Shown: one piece after another, positions 18,837-31,344 of the stretch | Layout of the letters: every line of letters starts with the position of its first letter | Position numbering within the stretch: the stretch's first letter is position 1 | Assembly: GCF_025966695.1 (NCBI RefSeq) | Contig: NZ_JAOEIY010000002.1 | Span: 372,001-436,000, forward strand | DNA from: Stutzerimonas sp. S1 | GTDB taxonomy: Bacteria > Pseudomonadota > Gammaproteobacteria > Pseudomonadales > Pseudomonadaceae | Length of the DNA: 64,000 bases | Direction of reading: 5' to 3' | The notes under the pieces: model-generated | What the model saw: the letters and a program-made list of their open reading frames with translations, nothing else | Databases searched by the model: none | What the model was told of the DNA's origin: nothing | Program-made: the position numbers and the translations under genes

Positions 18837-19165
18837 CTAGACGTCCTTCTTGGCACGCGGACTTCGCGGCTTCTTCGCGGGCTGCTCTGCACCAGCCTGG
18901 AGCGTGGCGTCTTGTTTGGGCGCAGCTCTGGTAGTCCGTGGCTTGCTGGCCGGTTTGACCACTGGCGTGGTGCTCACGGCACTGACATCGGTGGGCTTGG
19001 TAGCCGTCTTGCGGCTGCGGCTGGCCGGCTTGGCGGTAGGAATACCGTTTTCCGCTTCGACGAGCTTGCGGGCCATTTCCCAGTGGCGTTCATCCTGGCC
19101 GTGCGGGCAGCCTTCGGACTGCCAGATCTGGTAAGCGAATTCGCGGATACGTTGCTCTTCGGAAG

Positions 19166-19169
<4 letters not shown>
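18837..19169 (-). CDS. DUF2934 domain protein with basic Lys/Ala/Pro-rich tail
   Basis: 110 aa. The N-terminal ~45 residues (EEQRIREFAYQIWQSEGCP, then HGQDERHWEMA) are the DUF2934 domain. The remainder is a low-complexity tail rich in K, R, A, P and T (KPASRSRK, KKPRSPRAKK) that looks disordered and nucleic-acid- or polyanion-binding. Its ATG overlaps the treY stop as ATGA, so it is translated as part of the trehalose operon. The same gene position is held by a DUF2934 protein in other pseudomonads. Function is unknown. Confidence 0.85.
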
Positions 19170-21972
<2,803 letters not shown>

Positions 21973-21976
<4 letters not shown>

Positions 21977-24048
21977 CGCCGGCTCCCTCCGCGGTGGTCG
22001 TGACGTGCCTTGCTCAGGCAGTGCAAACGGCGACTGCAGGTCGGACCGTCGAGCAGGCTGGCGCTGTCATGCGGATAGCGACGGCGCCAGTTGGGATGGG
22101 TTTCGACGATGCCGGGCATGTTGGTTTGCTCGCTGAGGCCCAGTGCATCCTCCACTGGCAGCAGCACCAGGGGCGCCGGAGTATGGCCAAGGAAGCAGGC
22201 GGCGGCGTCCACCGCGGCTTCGGCGCTGAGCAGCTCGTCACCCGGCTGGCCGGAGTCTTCACGCAAGATGCGATTGAGCCCGGCGCGTTCGCGTTCGCGT
22301 TCCTCGATCTGCTGCTGGCGGGCATCGGCATCCACCTGGCCGACGCGGATGCGCCAGTCGATATCGTGGCCCTGCCACCAACCGCTGACCGTGGGAATAT
22401 CGTGGGTCGTGGTGGTGGCCAGCGCATGGCTGGACCAGTGCATGGCCGGCAGGTAGTGCGCCGCACCGTCGCGCTCGAACAGCAGCACGCGCATGCCGAG
22501 GAGGCCGCGGGCGGCGAGCTTGTCGCGCAGGCCGCTGGGCACGGTGCCCAGATCCTCGCCGAGGATGACCGTCTTGTGTCGCCAGGCTTCCAGTGTCAGC
22601 AGACGCAGCAGGTCATCGAAGGGATAGTTCAGGTAGGCGCCCTGGGTGGGATCGGCTCCGGCGGGCATCACCCACAGGCGCATCAGACCCATCACGTGGT
22701 CGATGCGCATGCCGCCGGCATGGGCAAGGTTGGCCCGCAGCATCTCGATGAAGGCACGGTAGCCGTTGCGCTTGAGTCCGCGCGGCGAGAATGCCGCCAG
22801 CCCCCAGTTCTGCCCGGACCGGTTGAGGATGTCCGGCGGCGCGCCGATGCTGAGCGTGGCCAGCACTTCATCCTGACGGCTCCAGGCCTGACTGCCGCCG
22901 CCATCGGCGCCTACTGCCAGGTCGCTGATCAGACCGATACGCATGCCAGCGCTGCGCGCAGCCACCTGCGCGCGTTCCAGACCGCGCGCGGTAAGCCACT
23001 GGGCGAATGCATGAAAGCTCACCGCATCGGCGTGCTCCTCGGCGAAGCGCTGGACCGCCGGGTTCTGCGGGTCGCGGTACTGCTCCGGCCAGTCGCGCCA
23101 GTGTTGCGGATAGCCGTGGTGGTCGAGCAGGGTGGCGTGTAGCGCCTCGAAGCGGCAGTGATTCTCCAGCGCTTCCCCGCCGGCCGCGCGGAAGCTGTCG
23201 AAATCCTGCTGCTGGGCGTTGCCGCCGGTGGTGAAGTCATCGAACAGCGCGCGCAACAGGCACTGTCGGGCCTTGGCCACCCGCGGCCAGTCGATCAGCT
23301 CCAGTTGTTCCAGATGCTCCAGCTCCTGCTGTAGATCGCAGTGCTGGATCGCCTGGCGCAGCGGCCGTTCGCCCAGAATGCTGCCGGGAGCACTGTGCAG
23401 CACGTTGTAGAACAACCGGCTGGAGGGCGAATAGGGACTGTAGTGGTTGTGATGGGCACTGAACATCGCATGCACGGGGCTGATACCCAGCGCATCGGCA
23501 CCGTGGGCGGCGGCATTGCGCGCCAGGGCTTCCAGCGCCTGGGTGTCACCCAACCCGCCATCGCCCGGCCGGCGCAGGCTGTAGAGCTGCACGGTCAGGC
23601 CCCAGGCATCATCGCCTGCCAGCTGGCCAACCGTGGGACAGGACGCTGGTGCGATGGCCAGCGTTACGTCGCGATCGCCGATATGCAGTCGGTGGTAGCC
23701 GGACATGTCGATAGCCGGAAGCTGGCTGTGCGCATCCAGTTGGCCGTCGTGACGGCTGCCGTCCTCGCGTTCCAGCTGATAGGGCGTTCCCGGGGTGCAA
23801 TAGGCGCCAAGTGCGACTGGGTGGTGCACGTCACCCGTGAGCAGCGGTGGCAGGTCATGCTCGCCGCCGTTGTGCAGCGAGGCGAGGCTGCTTTCGATAG
23901 CGTCCGTGGTGTCGGCCGGCAGTCCCAGCCCGGCGAGCACGGCGCGCAGTACCGCAGGCTCGACGCGCTGGTCGCGACCGTCGGCGTCCACCCAGTCGAT
24001 TGACAGACCGGCCGCCGTGGCGAGGTGGTAAAGACGCTCATCGCTCAT
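21973..24048 (-). CDS. malQ: 4-alpha-glucanotransferase MalQ (amylomaltase)
   Basis: 691 aa GH77 enzyme. Key motifs are MRIDHVMGLMRLWVMPAG (nucleophile Asp), VILGEDLGTVP (acid Glu), and TTTHDIPTVSGWW. It disproportionates maltodextrins and supplies chains for TreY. The start at 24048 has GAGGATCACC upstream and overlaps the treZ coding end by 11 nt. The N-terminal ~130 residues form the extra domain seen in enterobacterial-type MalQ. Confidence 0.95.
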
Positions 24049-25810
24049 GGTGATCCTCCAGATACAGCAGGGCGGCATGAGCCGGAAGTTGGTCGCGGGA
24101 CGGTTTAGCGCAGCTGGCGTACAGCAGTCGCGCGTGCTCAGCGGGCGGCTCCACCGGTAGGTTCTCGCTGCCGAGGTTGAGCATCAGCTGCAACAGGCTG
24201 CCGTCGCCCAGCCGCCAGCGTGCCTGCACTGCGGCCTCGGCAAGCACCTCGGCGCCGAGGAAGCGTGAACCGGGCAGGCGCGGGATGATCTGCGCATGGC
24301 GCAGCTGCAACAGTTCGCGATACAGCGCCAGCCACTCGGCGTGACCAGGCGCTTGACGGGCCTGGTAGTCCGGGGCGGAGCTGGCGAAGGTTGCCGGGGC
24401 GTTCGGGTCGGGAATGCGTTCGCGGGTGTGCTCGTCGGCAAATTCGCCAAACTCGGCGAACTCGCTGCGGCGGCCTTCGCGCACCGCGTCAGCCAATTCG
24501 CCGTGATGACTGGTGAAGAACAGGAACGGCTGGCGCGCACCCCATTCCTCGCCCATGAACAGCAGAGGGATCATCGGTGACAGCAGCAGTACCGCGGTCG
24601 CCGCCTTCACCGCTTGTGGATCGGCAAGGCTGAGCAAGCGTTCGCCGAAGGCGCGATTGCCCGTCTGGTCGTGATTCTGCAGAAACAGCACGAAGGCCGT
24701 CGGCGGGAGGTGGCTGCTTGGTTCGCCGCGCGATTCGCCGCGCCGGTTTGCCTGCCCCTGGTAGATGAATCCTTCGCCGAGAAAGCGCGCCAGCTTGGCG
24801 GTGGCGTGCGAGTGGTAGTCGGCATAATAGCCCTGCTGCTCGCCAGTCAGCAGGCAGTGCAGGACATTGTGCCCATCATCGTTCCACTGAGCGGTGTAGC
24901 CCTGGCTCAGCAGGCTGGCGCGGTTGTCCTCGTTCTCCAGCACCAGATGCACATGCCGCCCCGGCTCGGTCTCGCGGCGCACCCGTTCGGCCAGTTCGGT
25001 GAGAAAGCCGCGATCGGGGATGGCGTGCACCGCGTCCAGGCGCAGGCCGTCGAAGCGGTACTCCTGTAGCCACATCAGCGCATTGTCGATGAAGAAGTCC
25101 CGTACTTCGCGGCGGCGGAAGTCGATGGCATCGCCCCAGGGCGTCTGCTGATCGTGACGGAAGAAGTGCTTGGCGTAGCGCCCCAGGTAATTGCCGTCCG
25201 GGCCGAAATGGTTGTAGACCACGTCGAGAAACACCATCAGGCCGTGGCCGTGGGCGGTGTCGATCAGGTGCTTGAGCTCGGTTGGCGAGCCGTAGGCGGC
25301 TTCCGGCGCATAGGGCAGTACCCCGTCGTAGCCCCAGTTGCGGTCGCCGGGAAACTCGGCGATCGGCATCAATTCAATGGCGGTGACGCCCAGCGCCGCC
25401 AGGTCAGCGAGCTGCCGCTCGACTCCGGCATAGCCACCGAGCAGGCCGACATGCAGTTCATAGAGGACAGTTTCGTGCCAGGGGCGACCCTGCCAGCCGG
25501 GGTGACGCCAGAGATAATCGTGGGGGTCGACCACCACGCTCGGAGCGTGCACGTCGCCGGCCTGTGCGCGGGATGCGGGGTCCGGCACCCGCAGCTCGCC
25601 ATCGATCAGGAAGCGGTACAGCGTGCCCGCGCCGTAGGGAGCATCGACGGCATACCAGCCGTCGTTCTCGGGGTGCATTGCCAGCGTCTCGCCACCGACG
25701 ATCTGTACGGCCACGGTTGCTGCATCGGGTGCCCAGAGCCTGAACCGGGTGTTGTTGGCGTCCAGCAGGGCTGGACCATGTTGTCCGATAGGGGCTCGCG
25801 TGGATGGCAT
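24038..25810 (-). CDS. treZ: Malto-oligosyltrehalose trehalohydrolase TreZ
   Basis: 590 aa GH13 enzyme with N-terminal beta-sandwich (RFRLWAPDAATVAV). Catalytic region: FLDVVYNHFGPDGNYL, LRLDAVHAIPD (Asp), HLVLENEDNRASLL (Glu), and FLQNHDQTGNRAFGERL. It releases trehalose from the TreY product, so TreY and TreZ make trehalose from glycogen-type glucans. It begins 9 bp after the glgA stop, consistent with one transcript. Confidence 0.95.
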   Translation of the reverse strand: MPSTRAPIGQHGPALLDANNTRFRLWAPDAATVAVQIVGGETLAMHPENDGWYAVDAPYGAGTLYRFLIDGELRVPDPASRAQAGDVHAPSVVVDPHDYLWRHPGWQGRPWHETVLYELHVGLLGGYAGVERQLADLAALGVTAIELMPIAEFPGDRNWGYDGVLPYAPEAAYGSPTELKHLIDTAHGHGLMVFLDVVYNHFGPDGNYLGRYAKHFFRHDQQTPWGDAIDFRRREVRDFFIDNALMWLQEYRFDGLRLDAVHAIPDRGFLTELAERVRRETEPGRHVHLVLENEDNRASLLSQGYTAQWNDDGHNVLHCLLTGEQQGYYADYHSHATAKLARFLGEGFIYQGQANRRGESRGEPSSHLPPTAFVLFLQNHDQTGNRAFGERLLSLADPQAVKAATAVLLLSPMIPLLFMGEEWGARQPFLFFTSHHGELADAVREGRRSEFAEFGEFADEHTRERIPDPNAPATFASSAPDYQARQAPGHAEWLALYRELLQLRHAQIIPRLPGSRFLGAEVLAEAAVQARWRLGDGSLLQLMLNLGSENLPVEPPAEHARLLYASCAKPSRDQLPAHAALLYLEDHHER

Positions 25811-25819
25811 TGAATGACC

Positions 25820-27370
25820 TCAGGGAATGGAATGACTGACCTCGTGGCGTTCGCCCAGCAAACGCTGGTACAGCCGGTCATAGGGCGCGATGGCATGCCG
25901 CCAGAAGAAGCCGGCGGCCATGGCTCGGCAACGCATGGCGCAGTGCAGCTGCGGCCGGCGGTGCACCTCCAGAGCGCGCAGCACAGTGGCGCGATAGCTT
26001 GCGACGCTGGTCTCGTCGAACAGGAACCCGGTCACGCCGTCCTCGATGGAATCGGCAAGACCGCCGGTGCGGCGGGCGATCGGCAGCGAGGCATAGCGCT
26101 GGGCATACATCTGGCTGAGGCCGCAGGGTTCGTAGCGGGACGGCATCAGCAGGAAATCGCTGCCGGCAAACAGCCGCCGCGCATCGCTCTCGTTGAAGCC
26201 GATGTGCGCGGCGATGCGGCCGGGATAACGGCGAGCGAGTTCACGCACCTCGTCTTCGATATGCGGCTCGCCCTGGCCGAGAATGGCCAGCTGGCCGCCG
26301 TTCCGGACGATGGTTTCGGCCACGCCGAGGGTGAGGTCGACGCCTTTCTGGTGCACTAGACGCGACACCACGGCGAACAGCGGGCTGCCATCCAGTTCCA
26401 GGCCGAACGCTTCGCGCACGTAAGTGGCGTTGGCCACCTTGCCGTCCCAGTTGCGCGCGCTGAAGCCGCGCACCAGATGCGGGTCGCTTTCCGGCTCCCA
26501 GCTTTCGTCGATGCCGTTGAGCAGGCCGCTGAGCAGGCCCTGACGAGCCTTCATGCGCAGAAAGCCCTCCATGCCGCAGCCAAATTCCTCCGTGGTGATT
26601 TCCTCGGCATAGGTCGCGCTGACCGTGGTCACATGATTGGCGTAGGCGATGCCCGCCTTCAGCAGCGAAAGCTTGCCGTAGAACTCCATGCGTTCCGGGC
26701 CGCTGGCCTCATGCGGCAGGCCCAGCGAGCGGCGCAGACTCATGTCGATATTGCCTTGGTAGGCCAGGTTGTGAATGGTGAACACGCTGGGTGTATGCAG
26801 CCCGCGCCAGTGCATGTAGGCGGGGGTGAGGCCTGCCGGCCAGTCGTGCGCATGTACCAGATCGGGGGCCCAGCGGATGCAGGCGGTGCCGGCGGCGATC
26901 TCGGCGGCAGCCAGGCCCAGTCGGGCGAAGCGAATCGGATTGTCCGGCCAGTCGTTGCCGTGACCGTCGCCATAGGGCGAGCCTTCACGTTCGTAGAGTT
27001 CCGGGCAGATCAGTACGTAGATGATCAAGCCGTCGGGCATGTCCATCCGGCCGATGCGGCAGGCGGGGAGATCGGCCTGGGCACTGAGGCTGCCGACCAC
27101 GCGAATGCTGTGTCCGCTGCGCATCACCTGAGCGTATCCAGGAATCAGCACACGCACGTCATGCAAGGCGCCAAGGGCGCGGGGCAGGGCGGCGGAGACG
27201 TCGGCGAGGCCTCCGGTCTTGATCAGGTCGGTCAGCTCGGAGGTGACGAAGAGAATCTTCTTCTTGTCGTCGTGAGTGCTGCGAACCTGCAAGAGAGGGC
27301 GCGGCGACAGCGCGATGGCGGGCTGGGTCTTGCTCAAGCGGATGGAACCGGCGTTCACAGCAATACTCAT
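25820..27370 (-). CDS. glgA: Glycogen synthase GlgA
   Basis: 516 aa GT5 glucosyltransferase. The ADP-glucose-binding block KKILFVTSELTDLIKTGGLADVSAALP starts near residue 38. The C-terminal half has LFAVVSRLVHQKGVD and FLLMPSRYEPCGLSQMYAQRYASLPIARRTGGL with the conserved E-x7-E. The ~37 residue N-terminal extension before the first strand is longer than in E. coli GlgA. ATG 27370 follows GGAG by 6 nt; a GTG directly before it could also serve. It is the first gene of the six-gene glycogen/trehalose operon and divergent from the CinA-like gene. Confidence 0.95.
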   Translation of the reverse strand: MSIAVNAGSIRLSKTQPAIALSPRPLLQVRSTHDDKKKILFVTSELTDLIKTGGLADVSAALPRALGALHDVRVLIPGYAQVMRSGHSIRVVGSLSAQADLPACRIGRMDMPDGLIIYVLICPELYEREGSPYGDGHGNDWPDNPIRFARLGLAAAEIAAGTACIRWAPDLVHAHDWPAGLTPAYMHWRGLHTPSVFTIHNLAYQGNIDMSLRRSLGLPHEASGPERMEFYGKLSLLKAGIAYANHVTTVSATYAEEITTEEFGCGMEGFLRMKARQGLLSGLLNGIDESWEPESDPHLVRGFSARNWDGKVANATYVREAFGLELDGSPLFAVVSRLVHQKGVDLTLGVAETIVRNGGQLAILGQGEPHIEDEVRELARRYPGRIAAHIGFNESDARRLFAGSDFLLMPSRYEPCGLSQMYAQRYASLPIARRTGGLADSIEDGVTGFLFDETSVASYRATVLRALEVHRRPQLHCAMRCRAMAAGFFWRHAIAPYDRLYQRLLGERHEVSHSIP

Positions 27371-27662
27371 CACAATCTCCCCAAGTGTTCCGGCTTCCAG
27401 GCGCCGGCGCCAGTACGAGCATATCTATCCAGTGCAACGATCTGATGACCGTTGCAACCATGAACACAGCAGGCTGGGAAATAATTATTTGAGGCCGCCG
27501 AAAGCGGTGCAGGGCTGCGCTGGCCCTAGCTAAAGACCAGACCGAGCGGCCCGGCAGAAAGTTCTGAACTGCAATTAAAAATTAAAGGTAAGGAACTCGA
27601 TTCCTACAAGTCGCTCCGAACGCTACGCACAGATGAATTCGGCATAACTTCAGGAGGCGACT

Positions 27663-28163
27663 ATGCAGAGCGTCGACGACGTCGTGACGTTCCTTCGCAA
27701 TCACCGGCTGACGCTGGCCACCGCCGAGTCCTGTACTTGCGGGTTGATGGCCTCGCTGCTGGGCGACATCCCCGGCTGCGGACAGGTGCTCGATAGCGGC
27801 TTCGTGGTCTATTCACCGGCGGCCAAGCATCGTCTGCTGCAGGTGAATTTCGACACCATCGAACGCTACGGCCTGACCAGCGAAGAGGTGGCCACGGAAA
27901 TGGCGATTGGCGCGCTGCACGCCAGCAGTGCCGACTTTAGCGTGGCCAATACGGGCGTCGCCGACGACGCCCAGGCGGATGAGGGCGGCACCCAGTGTTA
28001 CGCCTGGGCGCTCAGGCAGGGTGAGCGAGTGGCGACAGTCAGCGAAACGGTGAAGTTCGAGGGCGACCGCGTGGCCATTCGCAAACAGGCCGCCCGCCAC
28101 GGGTTGTCCCAACTGCGGCGCAAATACGCTCAGTTACAGGAAATGCTCGCAGCAACGCGCTGA
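27663..28163 (+). CDS. CinA C-terminal-domain protein (PncC-like nicotinamide-nucleotide amidase)
   Basis: 166 aa. The family block LATAESCTCGLMASLLGDIPG matches TAESCTGG of PncC, with the nucleophile Ser at residue 23. SGFVVYSPAAKHRLLQV and VANTGVADDAQADEGGTQCYAW correspond to the downstream conserved strands. PncC deamidates NMN in pyridine nucleotide recycling. The cysteine replacing Gly in the motif and the VADDAQADEGG variant (usually GIAGPxGG) suggest a divergent paralogue, so activity is less certain. The start has a strong AGGAGG. It is divergent from glgA across 292 bp and converges on the MscS gene with only 10 bp between stops. Confidence 0.85.
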   Translation: MQSVDDVVTFLRNHRLTLATAESCTCGLMASLLGDIPGCGQVLDSGFVVYSPAAKHRLLQVNFDTIERYGLTSEEVATEMAIGALHASSADFSVANTGVADDAQADEGGTQCYAWALRQGERVATVSETVKFEGDRVAIRKQAARHGLSQLRRKYAQLQEMLAATR

Positions 28164-28173
28164 CACGCGTTGC

Positions 28174-29310
28174 TCAAACCGGCGGCTGTCGTTCGGGCTC
28201 GACATGCGCCGGCTGCGAGGTGTCTGGCGCCGGTTTCTGTCCGACGGCCAGGTCGGCGCGCAACTGCGGTAGCGCTTGGGGATACTGGCGCTGGATGAAA
28301 CCCAGCAGGTTCTCGCGGATGTGGCAGCGCAGATCCCAGTTGCGTGAGGAGTCGGCCGAGCTGACCAACGCACGCAGCTGGATGGCTTTCTCGCCGGCTT
28401 CGGTCACCTGTAGCACGCAGACGCGGCCATCCCACAACTCCGGCACGTCCTTGCACAGCCGGCGCAATTCCTCGCGCACAGATTCCAGCGGCAGCGAATA
28501 GTCGGCCCAGAGGAACACGCTGCCGATCAGGCTGGAGTTGCGTCGTGTCCAGTTCTGGAACGGCTTCTCGATGAAGTACTGCAGCGGCACCACCAGCCGT
28601 CGGTCGTCCCAGATGCGTACTACCACGTAGGTGCCGGTGATTTCCTCGATGCGCCCCCATTCGTCTTCGACGATCACCACATCGTCCAGGCGGATCGGCT
28701 GGGTGATCGCGATCTGCAGCCCGGCGATGAGATTGGCGAGCACCGGTCTGGCGGCGAAACCCACCGCCAGTCCGGCGAGACCGGCAGAGGCGAGCAGGCT
28801 GGTGCCGAACTGCCGCGCCGAAGGAAAGGTCATCAGCATCGCCGCCACGCCGATGAGCAAGAAGAACAGGCTGAGCGTGCGCAGCAGCACCCGCGACTGG
28901 GTCTGAATCTGCCGCGCGCGCAGGTTGTCGCTGACATCGACCGGATTGTTCAGCTCGATCACTTGTTGCAGTCCGCGCAGCAGACGCAACGCGAGCCAGG
29001 TGAGGGTCGCGATGATCGCCAGCGCAGTGATGTGCCGCGCAGCCTCGAGCAGCGGAAGGCCGTCCGGTGCCGATTGCCAGACGCCCTGCAGGCCCAGCAA
29101 GGGCAGCAGCAGGCGGATGGGTTTGTCCAGATGCTCGGATAGCTCGCGGGTCAGTACGAACCCGCGTGCCAGGCGCAGCATGATGGCCGTGAGCAGCCGA
29201 CCGAACAGGCTGAGCAGCAACAGTACGGCGATGGCAACCGCCAGCGTGCGCAAGCCCGGACGCGTGATGTAGCTGTCCCATTGCAGGAGGAAGGCTGGAA
29301 TTTCGATCAC
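28174..29310 (-). CDS. Mechanosensitive ion channel, MscS family
   Basis: 378 aa if started at the GTG 29310. Four or five membrane segments precede the MscS pore helix region SLLASAGLAGLAVGFAARPVLANLIAGLQIAITQPIRLDDVV, which is the family signature, followed by the beta domain EDEWGRIEEITGTYVVVRIWDDRRLVVPLQYF. It would gate on membrane tension and protect against hypo-osmotic shock. The frame is open upstream to 29694 but that overlaps the divergent DUF892 gene and its promoter. No ATG is available between, so GTG 29310 is the best guess. Confidence 0.85.
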   Translation of the reverse strand: MIEIPAFLLQWDSYITRPGLRTLAVAIAVLLLLSLFGRLLTAIMLRLARGFVLTRELSEHLDKPIRLLLPLLGLQGVWQSAPDGLPLLEAARHITALAIIATLTWLALRLLRGLQQVIELNNPVDVSDNLRARQIQTQSRVLLRTLSLFFLLIGVAAMLMTFPSARQFGTSLLASAGLAGLAVGFAARPVLANLIAGLQIAITQPIRLDDVVIVEDEWGRIEEITGTYVVVRIWDDRRLVVPLQYFIEKPFQNWTRRNSSLIGSVFLWADYSLPLESVREELRRLCKDVPELWDGRVCVLQVTEAGEKAIQLRALVSSADSSRNWDLRCHIRENLLGFIQRQYPQALPQLRADLAVGQKPAPDTSQPAHVEPERQPPV

Positions 29311-29481
29311 GCTGAGTCCAATCCGCGATACCCGGGCAAGAGACTGGCTGCGCGTCGCCGAGTTCAGCCGACCGCCCGTGGGTGCAGTCAGTCGGATGCG
29401 GGGAACTCCGCCGCAGGCTTGCTTTTCACACCTTGCAGGCGGGCCAGCGAGCCCAAACCACCTCTGACAGGAGATTTCCCA

Positions 29482-30012
29482 ATGCAAAGTGCACAGACTG
29501 GCCACGATGTCCGTACCGAACGCCTGATCGAATGGCTGCGTGATGCCCATGCGATGGAGGCGCAGGCTGAAACCATGCTGAAGAAGCAGGCGAGTCGCAT
29601 CGAGCACTATCCCAAGCTGAAGGCGCGCATCGAGCAACACATCGTCGAGACCCAGAACCAATCGAAGCTGATCGAGGAGTGCCTGCAGCGGCATGACAAG
29701 TCCTACTCGGGTTTGAAGGACCTCGGCGGCAAGATGATGGCGATGGGGCAGGCGATGGGCGGCATGATGGTCAGCGATGAGATCGTCAAGGGCGCCCAGA
29801 TGGGTTACGTATTCGAGAATCTGGAGATCGCTTCCTACAAGATCCTAATTGCCGCCGCGGAGGCGGTGGGTGACAGCCAGACCAAGGCCGTGTGCGAGCG
29901 GATCCTGGTCGAGGAAATCGCGATGGCCGACTGGCTGCGCGACCATCTGGCAGAACTCACCCAGGCCTACCTGACGCGCGCCGCCGAGCCGCATGTCGAG
30001 GCCAAGCGCTAA
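29482..30012 (+). CDS. Ferritin-like DUF892 family protein (YciF-type)
   Basis: 176 aa, all-helical. The pattern LIEWLRDAHAMEAQAETMLKKQASRIEHYP and IEQHIVETQNQSKLIEECLQRH carries the Glu/His spacing of the ferritin-like di-iron fold of DUF892/YciF proteins. A Met/Gly-rich loop (MMAMGQAMGGMMVSDE) occupies the middle. These proteins are general-stress and osmotic-stress associated, with unclear catalysis. The start at 29482 has ACAGGAG upstream. It is divergent from the MscS gene. Confidence 0.87.
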   Translation: MQSAQTGHDVRTERLIEWLRDAHAMEAQAETMLKKQASRIEHYPKLKARIEQHIVETQNQSKLIEECLQRHDKSYSGLKDLGGKMMAMGQAMGGMMVSDEIVKGAQMGYVFENLEIASYKILIAAAEAVGDSQTKAVCERILVEEIAMADWLRDHLAELTQAYLTRAAEPHVEAKR

Positions 30013-30129
30013 GCGCGCGGGCCATTCGCCAGGCTGGAAAAGGATTCAGGCGGGCTGTGATCGCGTCCGCCTGTTCCGGCATCACCATTTCTCGTACAGC
30101 CGTCCGTAAGGGTGCGACGACCGTACGTA

Positions 30130-30420
30130 ATGGAACCTTCGATGAAGCCCAGACCGCTACTGAAAACCCTGACCTTCGCCATTCTCCACTTCATCACCGC
30201 ATTTACCGTGGTGTATGCGCTCACCGGCAATTTCGCCATCAGCGGTGCCGCAGCACTGATCGAGCCGCTGCTCAACACGGTGGTGTTCTATCTGCATGAG
30301 CGGGCGTGGGGTCGCTTCGGCCGGCAGACGGCGGAGCAGAGCCATAGCTATGGCCACGACGTTTTTTTGAAGTATCTGGCCCGTGGCAAGGGCGCCACGC
30401 GTGACAGCGGCGTACGCTGA
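30130..30420 (+). CDS. DUF2061 family small membrane protein
   Basis: 96 aa (92 if the ATG at 30142 is used). Two hydrophobic stretches (TLTFAILHFITAFTVVYALTG and FAISGAAALIEPLLNTVVFYLHE) and the terminal FYLHERAWGR match DUF2061. Function is unknown. No start has a convincing ribosome-binding site. Possibly in a stress operon with the preceding DUF892 gene, 117 bp upstream. Confidence 0.8.
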   Translation: MEPSMKPRPLLKTLTFAILHFITAFTVVYALTGNFAISGAAALIEPLLNTVVFYLHERAWGRFGRQTAEQSHSYGHDVFLKYLARGKGATRDSGVR

Positions 30421-30446
30421 TCGCCGACCGGCGCGACGCAGGCGAA

Positions 30447-30722
30447 TCAGTCGATAGCGCTGGCCGTCGCGCGTTCAGCCGGCATTTCACTGCGCGTAAC
30501 CACCATCTCGATGCGCAGCTCCTGAGCCAGACGTACCAGATTGGCGGCGTCGCGGCACTGATCATGCGTCACACCGAGTACGGTCAGTTCCTCATGATCG
30601 CTCTGCTCGCCGTAGACGCGCACGCTGAGACCGCTGGATTCGGCGCGACACTCGCAACGATAAGGCTGCAGGTAGTCGTGCAGGATCGCTTCGATCTTGA
30701 ACAGGGGAAGTCGCGAGTCCAT
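30447..30722 (-). CDS. DUF1652 domain protein
   Basis: 91 aa. The block LFKIEAILHDYLQPYRCECR with the invariant CxC and the strand SGLSVRVYGEQ match the Pseudomonas-restricted DUF1652 family. Start 30722 follows AGGAGGA at 5 nt spacing. Function is unknown. It converges on the DUF2061 gene with 26 bp between the stops. Confidence 0.85.
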   Translation of the reverse strand: MDSRLPLFKIEAILHDYLQPYRCECRAESSGLSVRVYGEQSDHEELTVLGVTHDQCRDAANLVRLAQELRIEMVVTRSEMPAERATASAID

Positions 30723-31019
30723 AAATCCTCCTATGCGGGAGGTTAAGAAGCGTTGGATGTGCCGAGGCGCATCGTCGTTGGTGCCGACCACTGAAGAACC
30801 GTAGCAGCCACTCGCCGGATGTAAATCACCATCCGGCACCTTTTGGCGCGCGGCACCGAGAGTCGGCTGAATCCGGCATCCCCAGCCCCTGCCTTTCATC
30901 GGTGAGCCTGGCTGGCCCGGCGATCCGTACTGCTGAACTCATATCAGCCCGGGATGACAAAACTGAGTAGGTAGCGGCGCGTGTCCCAGCACAGCGTCAT
31001 AAAGAGCGGAGGACAAACA

Positions 31020-31316
31020 GTGAGCAGATTGGCCCTGACATTCGCCCTGAGCGGGCTGCTGGCAATGCCGGCATTCGCCCAGTATCCGGCTGGTACTGCT
31101 GGCGACGACCGTGGCTCGCCACCCAGCAGCATGGGCAATCCGACACCCCAGGAGGAAGTGAAGACGCACACGGATGAGCAAGGTCGTACCGTCACCGAGG
31201 ACGGCCGCCCTGTCGCCAATCCGCAGCGCCACGAGGACGGCTCGACCGACTCGACGCGGCATGCCGACCCAGGCGGCCCCAAGGACTCATCCACTGACGC
31301 CGGTAAGCTGGAATAG
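31020..31316 (+). CDS. Small secreted hypothetical protein
   Basis: 98 aa from a GTG start that follows GGAGGACAAACA. A signal peptide is clear (LALTFALSGLLAMPAFA/QYP). The mature part is short, hydrophilic and rich in G, D, T, P and H (TPQEEVKTHTDEQGRTVTEDGRPV), with no recognisable fold. A longer reading from 30981 would put nine charged residues before the signal peptide. I do not recognise the family. It immediately precedes ligD by 28 bp. Confidence 0.7.
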   Translation: MSRLALTFALSGLLAMPAFAQYPAGTAGDDRGSPPSSMGNPTPQEEVKTHTDEQGRTVTEDGRPVANPQRHEDGSTDSTRHADPGGPKDSSTDAGKLE

Positions 31317-31344
31317 GCGGCGATTCGACTTCGGAGCGCCGCTC

